This document shows, piece after piece, positions 1-3,582 of a stretch of DNA of 11,222 nucleotides. The stretch's first letter is position 1. Each line of letters starts with the position of its first letter. This DNA comes from CAMEON01 sp964427175 (lineage in GTDB: Bacteria; Bacillota; Clostridia; Oscillospirales; CAG-272). The notes under the pieces are model-generated. The model saw only the letters and a program-made list of their open reading frames with translations, was not told the DNA's origin and made no database searches. The stretch covers positions 1-11,222 of the forward strand of contig CAYRTP010000073.1 of the NCBI GenBank assembly GCA_964427175.1. The letters run 5' to 3'. Made by a program: the position numbers and the translations under genes.

Positions 1-141
1 CTGGGGAGGGCAAGAAAACACGCCACTTGTCTTTATAGAGTTTTACAATTGTCTAAATATCCAAGAAGATGTTTATCTCTATAATGTAGGGAACGGCGTC
101 CCCGATGGTCCGAAATTGACAAAGGCCAATAGGGTTAACAT

Positions 142-537
142 TCAATACCCGTGCACCAACCCGCAAAGCGGATCCGCCCCCTCGGCGGGACGGTCCAGAA
201 TCACGAACCGTTCCTCCATTTCCTCCCGCGCCCGCGACAGGAATTGTTCGGCCTCCTCGGAGCAGGGGATCAGACAGGGGATCCCGCCCGTGTACCGCTG
301 TTGCTTTTCAAACCCACGGAGCAGACGCACCATGATCCCGTCGTTCTCCTCCGAAAAGGGCAGGGAAACGGGATGCCGCACGGCGTAGACGGCGATGAGG
401 GGATGCCATCCCCGCCCGTACCAGTGGGTGCTGATGCCGTGGCGGATGTACAGATCCGCCGCGATCCGACCCACCCCGCGGGGACTCCCGCCCAACAGAA
501 TGGGCACGGCCGTATAGTAGAGCATGGAATCGTACAT
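142..537 (-). CDS. Small protein resembling a stand-alone pre-ATP-grasp domain (131 aa)
   Basis: The start is the ATG at 537, chosen because AAAGGAG lies a few bases upstream and a promoter (584-612) precedes it; the open frame continues further upstream, but without such signals. The protein begins MYDSMLYYTAVPILLGGSPR. A hydrophobic strand leads into a Gly-rich turn (residues about 15-24), then a helix and 'HGISTHWYGRG'. Later come 'IPCLIPCSEEAEQFLSRA' (86-103) and 'ERFVIL' (109-114). This order resembles the Rossmann-like N-terminal domain of clostridial carboxylate-amine ligases of the ATP-grasp superfamily, where a Gly-rich loop is followed by 'LIPCGD.YxELL...FVxP'. The ATP-binding grasp domain, normally some 250 further residues, is absent: the frame stops at 142, and the translation beyond does not resume the family pattern. 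It could be a stand-alone domain, a truncated ligase, or an unrelated protein. The family call comes from remembered motif pattern only. Confidence 0.6.
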   Translation of the reverse strand: MYDSMLYYTAVPILLGGSPRGVGRIAADLYIRHGISTHWYGRGWHPLIAVYAVRHPVSLPFSEENDGIMVRLLRGFEKQQRYTGGIPCLIPCSEEAEQFLSRAREEMEERFVILDRPAEGADPLCGLVHGY

Positions 538-583
538 GGAGTCTCCTTTCCCGCCGCAGGCGATTCGATCACAGTTATTTTTT

Positions 584-612
584 ATTATACCATAAAAGAC
601 GGGATTTGTCAC
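584..612 (-). promoter_or_regulatory. Promoter of the 142-537 gene
   Basis: On the minus strand GTGACA (612-607) and TATAAT (589-584) are separated by 17 bp, and TGG directly before the -10 gives an extended -10. It lies about 47 bp upstream of the ATG at 537. Confidence 0.75.
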
Positions 613-640
613 CCCGTCTGTAAGAAAAAAGCGTTTTTTC
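597..640. promoter_or_regulatory. Two inverted repeats in the divergent intergenic region; possible operators
   Basis: AGACGGG (597-603) and CCCGTCT (613-619) form a perfect 7-bp inverted repeat whose 9-base centre covers most of the -35 element of the minus-strand promoter. A second symmetric block, GAAAAAA-GCG-TTTTTTC (624-640), lies between the two divergent promoters. Placement over a promoter suggests a protein-binding site. A role as an RNA hairpin is less likely, because transcription from either promoter leads away from it. Confidence 0.4.
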
Positions 641-662
641 TCGGTAAAAAAGTCCAAACCCC

Positions 663-691
663 TTGCCAAAACCCGCCGAATGATGTATAAT
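663..691 (+). promoter_or_regulatory. Promoter of the GNAT acetyltransferase gene
   Basis: TTGCCA (663-668), a 17-bp spacer, and consensus TATAAT (686-691). Transcription would begin near 698, shortly before the ribosome binding site GGAGG at 711-715. Confidence 0.85.
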
Positions 692-723
692 GAAGGCTCC
701 CAAAACGAGTGGAGGACTACCAC

Positions 724-1299
724 ATGAAAAAAGATCTGATCTATCGCCTTTTCTCCCATATCCCGACCCTGGAAACCGACCGACTGACCCTGCGGGGAAT
801 GCGGGTGTCGGATGCCGCGGATATGTACGCGTACGCCAAGCGTCCCTCGGTGACCGAGTATCTGACCTGGGATCCCCACGCCTCTGAGGCCGAGACCCGC
901 GACTACCTGGTCTACGTGGGCCAACGCTACCGCACGGGGGACTTTTACGATTGGGCCCTGGTGTCCCGCGCCGACGGCCACATGATCGGCACCTGCGGCT
1001 TTACCTCCTTCAACTGCCCCGCCGACTCCGCTGAGATTGGCTACGTCCTCAACCCCGCCTACCAGGGCCAAGGACTGGCCACCGAGGCGGTCCGCCGCGT
1101 CCTGGAATTCGGCTTTGAGGAACTGTCCCTCCACCGCATCGAGGCCCATTTCATTCAAGGGAACGATGCCTCCCGCCGCCTCATGGAGCGGGTGGGCATG
1201 ACCTTTGAGGGTTACGCCCGCGAGTCCATGAAGATCAAAGGGAAGTACCGCACCATCGGGACCTGCGCGATTTTGCGGGGGGAGTTTGAAGAAAAATAG
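724..1299 (+). CDS. GNAT family N-acetyltransferase, RimJ/RimL type (191 aa)
   Basis: Predicted cytosolic acetyl-CoA-dependent N-acetyltransferase. The start is ATG 724, with GGAGG eight bases upstream; an in-frame GTG at 709 overlaps that site and is less likely. The N-terminal 'LETDRLTLRGMRVSDAADMY' (about 16-35) is the typical opening of the RimJ/RimL (Acetyltransf_3) subgroup. The central 'IGYVLNPAYQGQGLATEAV' (105-123) is motif A, with the Q/R-x-x-G-x-G/A acetyl-CoA pyrophosphate loop. 'NDASRRLMERVGMTFEGYARES' (147-168) is the conserved C-terminal motif B region. The length matches the family's usual 170-190 residues. The family includes ribosomal-protein acetyltransferases and enzymes acting on small molecules, so the substrate cannot be assigned. 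It is a single-gene unit with its own promoter and terminator, divergent from the 142-537 gene. Confidence 0.93.
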   Translation: MKKDLIYRLFSHIPTLETDRLTLRGMRVSDAADMYAYAKRPSVTEYLTWDPHASEAETRDYLVYVGQRYRTGDFYDWALVSRADGHMIGTCGFTSFNCPADSAEIGYVLNPAYQGQGLATEAVRRVLEFGFEELSLHRIEAHFIQGNDASRRLMERVGMTFEGYARESMKIKGKYRTIGTCAILRGEFEEK

Positions 1300-1305
1300 C
1301 AAGAC

Positions 1306-1332
1306 AAAAGGAGCCCGTCCAAGGCTCCTTTT
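1306..1332. terminator. Bidirectional intrinsic terminator between convergent genes
   Basis: AAAAGGAGCC (1306-1315) pairs perfectly with GGCTCCTTTT (1323-1332) around a 7-base loop. The flanking A and T runs serve as a U-tract in either direction. It lies between the GNAT gene ending at 1299 and the membrane-protein gene ending at 1339. Confidence 0.9.
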
Positions 1333-1338
1333 GCGCTA

Positions 1339-1848
1339 TCAACGCCCATCAGTTCGATAGTACATCAAGGGATGATACACCCCCAAGATCTCGTCCTTCT
1401 TCCCGTGAAGCACCGCCACGTACAGCGTGTCCCCCTCGGAGACCAGCCCCCACAGGGTGGAGCCCGCCGTAGCCCGCCCGTACTTTTGAAAGTACAGCAC
1501 CTTTACGGTGTGCTTGCCGTCGGATTCCTCGGCCATGCCCACGACCTCGTCCTCCTCCAGGCTGAAACAGCCCTTTTTCAGATAGTGGCGTTTCACCAGG
1601 GTCGGGATGGTCATAAAGCCCGTAGGAACCAGGGCCGCGCTCCAAAGGGTCGCCAGGAGGATGGCGATGCATACCCGATACACGGTGGAGCTCCCCACCC
1701 ATCGGCTCATGGTAATCGCGGTTACGATCAAAGCGATCAGTCCGAGGGTCAAAAGCGGCACAAAGGAAAAGTATCCGAGCCGCTCGGATTGCAGATATTT
1801 GGCCAAAAGCCCGTCGCGGGATATGGGGGTGCGTTGATCTTGTTTCAT
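1339..1848 (-). CDS. Hypothetical membrane protein with two transmembrane segments (169 aa)
   Basis: I do not recognise the family. The start is ATG 1848 (MKQDQRTPIS), preceded by GAGGT about 10 bases upstream; the frame runs 28 codons further, but that part overlaps the upstream gene. Two hydrophobic segments are visible, about residues 27-47 ('FSFVPLLTLGLIALIVTAIT') and 57-77 ('VYRVCIAILLATLWSAALVP'), forming a hairpin. A mostly hydrophilic C-terminal half (about 85-169) contains 'KVLYFQKYGRATAG' and 'SEGDTLYVAVLHGKKDEILG', which look like beta-strands of a small soluble domain. It is the second gene of an operon with the lipoprotein gene, 19 bp downstream of its stop, and ends at the shared bidirectional terminator. 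Co-transcription with a lipoprotein suggests a cell-envelope role. Confidence 0.75.
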   Translation of the reverse strand: MKQDQRTPISRDGLLAKYLQSERLGYFSFVPLLTLGLIALIVTAITMSRWVGSSTVYRVCIAILLATLWSAALVPTGFMTIPTLVKRHYLKKGCFSLEEDEVVGMAEESDGKHTVKVLYFQKYGRATAGSTLWGLVSEGDTLYVAVLHGKKDEILGVYHPLMYYRTDGR

Positions 1849-1867
1849 ATTGCAGGTACCTCGTGTA

Positions 1868-2209
1868 TCATGATGGGGCGTGTGTGTCTCCGCAGACCGA
1901 GCAAACCCGCTCCTTACCAAGCTCCCACGCATGGCTGACCGAGCCCGACTCCACCGACGCGGCCCGTTTCAGATGGTAGCAGTCCCTCGACAGATGATAC
2001 ACGCTCCCGCCCTCGGTCCAGTAGACCACCACCTGGGTGCTGAACCCGCCCACCGTCTCGGGCTCTCGAGCCTCGGTGCCCAACTCGGCTGAAAGGGAAG
2101 CAAGCTCGTCCCGTGTCAGGGGCTTGCCCGCCGAAAAATCGTCCGACGGAGTACAGGCGGGGAGCGCGAGCACCGCCGCTATGAGGAAAAAGGCAATCAA
2201 CCGTCGCAT
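1868..2209 (-). CDS. Small lipoprotein with a Cys/His metal-site-like motif (113 aa)
   Basis: The start is ATG 2209, with AAGGAG five bases upstream. The N-terminus has a charged MRR followed by a hydrophobic run and the lipobox L16-P17-A18-C19, so Cys19 is predicted to be lipidated and the protein anchored outside the membrane. After a linker (20-58), the C-terminal domain has 'VVVYWTEGGSVYHLSRDCYH' (60-79) and 'ERVCSVCG' (100-107). The arrangement Y-H-x4-C-x2-L ... A-x4-G-x3-C-x2-C recalls the short Cys/His metal-binding modules found in Ada-type and competence-related proteins. Likely ligands are H72, C77, C103 and C106. Zinc binding is inference, and the cysteines could instead form disulfides outside the cell. 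It has its own strong promoter and is the first gene of a two-gene operon. Confidence 0.8.
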   Translation of the reverse strand: MRRLIAFFLIAAVLALPACTPSDDFSAGKPLTRDELASLSAELGTEAREPETVGGFSTQVVVYWTEGGSVYHLSRDCYHLKRAASVESGSVSHAWELGKERVCSVCGDTHAPS

Positions 2210-2242
2210 AAAAGCTCCTTGAAGTGGTTGTAGATTTCCCCC

Positions 2243-2271
2243 ATTATACCATAACTCGGCGCCCCTGTCAA
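2243..2271 (-). promoter_or_regulatory. Consensus promoter of the lipoprotein/membrane-protein operon
   Basis: On the minus strand TTGACA (2271-2266) and TATAAT (2248-2243) are both perfect consensus, with a 17-bp spacer and TGG before the -10 (extended -10). It lies 34 bp upstream of the start at 2209 and is divergent from the tRNA promoter. Confidence 0.9.
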
Positions 2272-2336
2272 GCACAGCTCGCACCGAATCGGGGAAATCA
2301 ACGAAAATATTTAAAAAGGATTTTTTCAAAAAGGGG

Positions 2337-2365
2337 TTGACAAAACCCAAAGAATGTGCTATAAT
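2337..2365 (+). promoter_or_regulatory. Consensus promoter of the tRNA-Arg gene
   Basis: TTGACA (2337-2342), a 17-bp spacer, and TATAAT (2360-2365), both perfect consensus. Transcription would begin about 2372, giving a 5' leader of roughly 16 nt before the mature tRNA end. Confidence 0.92.
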
Positions 2366-2387
2366 TTGCGAGTGCTGAAAAGCGCAT

Positions 2388-2464
2388 GCGGTGTTAGCTC
2401 AGCTGGATAGAGTGCCTGGCTACGAACCAGTAGGTCGGGGGTTCGAATCCCTTACACCGTGCCA
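2388..2464 (+). tRNA. tRNA-Arg (anticodon ACG)
   Basis: A complete cloverleaf can be folded by eye. The acceptor arms GCGGTGT (2388-2394) and ACACCGT (2454-2460) pair, with a terminal G-U. The D stem is GCTC/GAGT. The anticodon stem CCTGG/CCAGT has four pairs and a mismatch at 27-43. The anticodon loop CTACGAA carries ACG at 2422-2424. The variable loop is AGGTC, and the T arm GGGGG-TTCGAAT-CCCTT has two wobble pairs. The discriminator is G2461 and CCA is encoded (2462-2464). ACG is the usual arginine anticodon that is edited to ICG by tRNA adenosine deaminase to read CGU/CGC/CGA. The gene is transcribed alone. Confidence 0.95.
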
Positions 2465-2510
2465 ACAGAAAAGCCCAAGGCAATCGCCTTGGGCTTTTCT
2501 GTTGGCACGG
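2457..2510. terminator. tRNA terminator inside a perfect 25-bp-arm palindrome
   Basis: The core terminator is AAAAGCCCAAGGC / GCCTTGGGCTTTT around the loop AATC (2482-2485), with a T-tract at 2495-2498. The pairing extends outward without mismatch to 25 bp per arm (2457-2481 with 2486-2510), so the left arm includes the last eight bases of the tRNA (CCGTGCCA) and the right arm is their reverse complement. The symmetric A/T runs would let it work from both strands. Confidence 0.9.
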
Positions 2511-2740
2511 AGCTTTGGGGTGAGACTTTCGTTCAAGTTGCCGCTTAAACATCTCATTTATATTTTCAAAGTGCAACTTGATGCCGAAACGAAGCGAAGC
2601 GGAGTTCGGCGGGGTTCAGAATCCCTTACACCGTGCTTGGGGTTAAGCCCTCTGTTCAAGTTGCCGATAAAACGAAAAAGATCCACTCGGCAGCGACCTA
2701 AGGGAGCAGGGTTCAGAATCCCGCACAGCCCATCCCCAAA
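2511..2740 (+). repeat. Degenerate tandem repeats carrying broken copies of the tRNA-Arg 3' end
   Basis: No gene is supported here. Two related units follow the tRNA. Both contain the exact 13-mer GTTCAAGTTGCCG (2531-2543 and 2654-2666) and the exact 14-mer GGGTTCAGAATCCC (2612-2625 and 2709-2722). The first unit ends with GAATCCCTTACACCGTGC (2619-2636), identical over 18 bases to the T-arm and acceptor end of the tRNA (2445-2462). In both units the T loop reads TTCAGAATC with one extra base, so neither could make a normal T arm, and no 5' tRNA halves are visible. The 8-bp inverted pair CAAGTTGC/GCAACTTG (2534-2541, 2573-2580) lies in the first unit. They may be decayed tRNA duplications or a short repeat family associated with tRNA ends. 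Confidence 0.65.
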
Positions 2741-2771
2741 AAATCTCATGATGATATTCCCCCATGCCCCT

Positions 2772-2796
2772 ATAACATAACCCCAACTCATGTTAT
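2772..2796. repeat. Short inverted repeat in the AT-rich intergenic DNA
   Basis: ATAACAT (2772-2778) and ATGTTAT (2790-2796) form a 7-bp inverted repeat with an 11-base centre. No T-tract suited to termination follows on the plus strand. It marks the change from tRNA-derived repeats to the AT-rich regulatory region; its function is unknown. Confidence 0.4.
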
Positions 2797-2840
2797 TCGA
2801 CAGAAAAAATTTTTTTCACATCATTTGTGCAATTTGGATA

Positions 2841-2869
2841 TTTACAAATTGAGGCATTTGTAGTATAAT
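2841..2869 (+). promoter_or_regulatory. Promoter with an inverted repeat in its spacer (likely operator)
   Basis: TTTACA (2841-2846), a 17-bp spacer, and consensus TATAAT (2864-2869), predicting a start near 2875. A perfect inverted repeat, TACAAAT-N6-ATTTGTA (2843-2862), begins inside the -35 and ends two bases before the -10. A dimeric regulator bound there would block RNA polymerase. A further partial dyad, AATTTG (2831-2836) and CAAATT (2845-2850), overlaps the upstream side. The XRE-type protein encoded at 3129-3557 is an obvious candidate ligand, by inference only. Confidence 0.75.
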
Positions 2870-2874
2870 ATAAG

Positions 2875-2998
2875 AGCACCACGGAAGGCGGCCCCAAACC
2901 GCCTTGCATCCACGAGCACACCTGTCATTGTATTCATACGGAGTATCAACCTTATGATACCGCACACGTATGTACAGTCACGGATGTGCTTTTGTTTT
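2875..2998 (+). ncRNA. Candidate structured leader or small RNA, about 124 nt
   Basis: This is the stretch between the predicted start of the 2841-2869 promoter and an intrinsic terminator. It contains a perfect hairpin AAGGCGG/CCGCCTT (2885-2891 and 2899-2905). A second hairpin, GTATCA/TGATAC (2943-2948 and 2955-2960), is followed by the terminator stem (2962-2989). Alternative pairings exist: AGCACA (2915-2920) can compete for TGTGCT (2985-2990), the 3' arm of the terminator. I recognise no known RNA family. It could be an independent small RNA or the attenuated 5' leader of the regulator-exporter operon starting at 3129. Confidence 0.5.
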
Positions 2999-3070
2999 GG
3001 GCATTTATACCCGAAAGTATCTGCCGAATACGGGAAAAACAACCATCGGTTGCTTGCCAAATGGCGGTAA
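2954..3070 (+). CDS. Possible 38-codon leader peptide
   Basis: An ATG at 2954 opens a 38-codon frame ending at TAA 3068-3070; CGGAG (2939-2943) lies 10 bases upstream as a possible ribosome binding site. The peptide starts MIPHTYVQSRMCFCFGHLYP and ends HRLLAKWR: rich in Cys and aromatic residues, then basic. The start codon is partly inside the 3' arm of the GTATCA/TGATAC hairpin, and codons 3-15 run straight through the terminator stem, so a translating ribosome would prevent termination. This arrangement resembles translation-controlled attenuators ahead of antibiotic-resistance and export genes. The alternative is a chance frame; the ATG at 2984 has no ribosome binding site. Confidence 0.4.
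   Translation: MIPHTYVQSRMCFCFGHLYPKVSAEYGKNNHRLLAKWR
2962..2998 (+). terminator. Intrinsic terminator, possible attenuator
   Basis: GCACA (2962-2966) pairs with TGTGC (2985-2989), and CGT (2967-2969) with ACG (2980-2982), leaving a GA bulge. The T-tract TTTTGTTTT (2990-2998) follows at once. It lies about 90 nt after the predicted transcription start and 130 bp before the regulator gene. Confidence 0.65.
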
Positions 3071-3083
3071 GATGTGGTAGAAT
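3054..3083 (+). promoter_or_regulatory. Probable second promoter for the regulator-exporter operon
   Basis: TTGCCA (3054-3059), an 18-bp spacer, and TAGAAT (3078-3083), 45 bp upstream of the ATG at 3129. It would give basal expression independent of the upstream terminator. The -35 overlaps the small dyad GCCA-AA-TGGC (3056-3065). Confidence 0.55.
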
Positions 3084-3128
3084 ATAGGGGCAATATGCGC
3101 AGTTGCACAACGGAAAGGAATCCATGAC

Positions 3129-3557
3129 ATGAAATACGATTTTTCCCGATTGGGTGAGAATATCGCCGCCCTCCGACGGGCCGCGGGACTGACCCAGGAG
3201 CTGCTCGCGGACCGCCTGGGCGTGACCTCCCAGGCGGTCTCCAAGTGGGAGCGTCAGCTCTCCTGCCCCGACGTCTCCCTCCTCCCCGCCATGGCGGAGG
3301 TCTTCGGCGTGGCCATCGACGAGCTGTTCGTCAGCCTGGACCCCGAGGCCGAAAGCCGCATCGACGCTCTCCCCTGGGAGGATGACGGGCGGGTGCGGAT
3401 CGCGGTCTTTGAAGGGAAGCACCTCTGTGTCCGCGAGGTCTACGAGTGCCCCGACGGGGAGGAGATGGTGCTCCTCATCCGCCACGAGGACGGACGGCAC
3501 GCCTTGCCCTTCGGGGCGGTGAAGCCTGCGGGAAAGGTCAAAAATACCCCCGATTGA
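3129..3557 (+). CDS. XRE-family helix-turn-helix transcriptional regulator (142 aa)
   Basis: DNA-binding regulator. The start is ATG 3129, with AAGGA nine bases upstream. Residues about 8-64 form a classic XRE/HTH_3 domain: 'LGENIAALRRAAGLTQELLA' opens helices 1-2, 'LGVTSQAVSKWERQLSCPD' (30-48) is the turn and recognition helix with the typical S-x-W-E, and 'LLPAMAEVFGVAIDELF' closes the fold. The remaining 75 residues are a short C-terminal domain ('RVRIAVFEGKHLCVREVYEC', 'EEMVLLIRHEDG') with beta-strand character, perhaps for dimerisation or ligand sensing; I cannot place it. The gene ends 25 bp before the exporter genes, on the same strand with no terminator between, so it probably controls that operon and possibly the operator-bearing promoter at 2841. 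Confidence 0.9.
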   Translation: MKYDFSRLGENIAALRRAAGLTQELLADRLGVTSQAVSKWERQLSCPDVSLLPAMAEVFGVAIDELFVSLDPEAESRIDALPWEDDGRVRIAVFEGKHLCVREVYECPDGEEMVLLIRHEDGRHALPFGAVKPAGKVKNTPD

Positions 3558-3582
3558 ACCGACCCCCGAAAGGAGTGATCTC

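Noticed and set aside
2..388. Open plus-strand frame entering from the left edge
   Set aside because: It stays open through AT-rich DNA to about 140, but then runs antisense through the GC-rich 142-537 gene, has no terminal domain or ribosome binding site, and the minus-strand gene has a clear promoter and start. A truncated real gene cannot be excluded, but is not supported.
2388..2740. Integrated mobile element at the tRNA
   Set aside because: A duplicated tRNA 3' end is present, but no integrase or other mobility gene lies within the window and the copies are only 174 bp apart, so only the repeat is reported.
2391..2780. Plus-strand frame of 129 codons starting inside the tRNA
   Set aside because: Its repeated 'ESLTPC' and 'FKLP' segments are translations of the tRNA-tail repeats, and it begins within the tRNA, so it is not a protein gene.
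2885..2998. CRISPR-like or riboswitch array
   Set aside because: The repeats are short stems rather than regularly spaced direct repeats, and I could not match them to a known riboswitch core.
2842..3108. Minus-strand frame of 88 codons over the leader region
   Set aside because: It is antisense to a promoter, hairpins and terminator and has no ribosome binding site; it is better explained as the complement of the leader.
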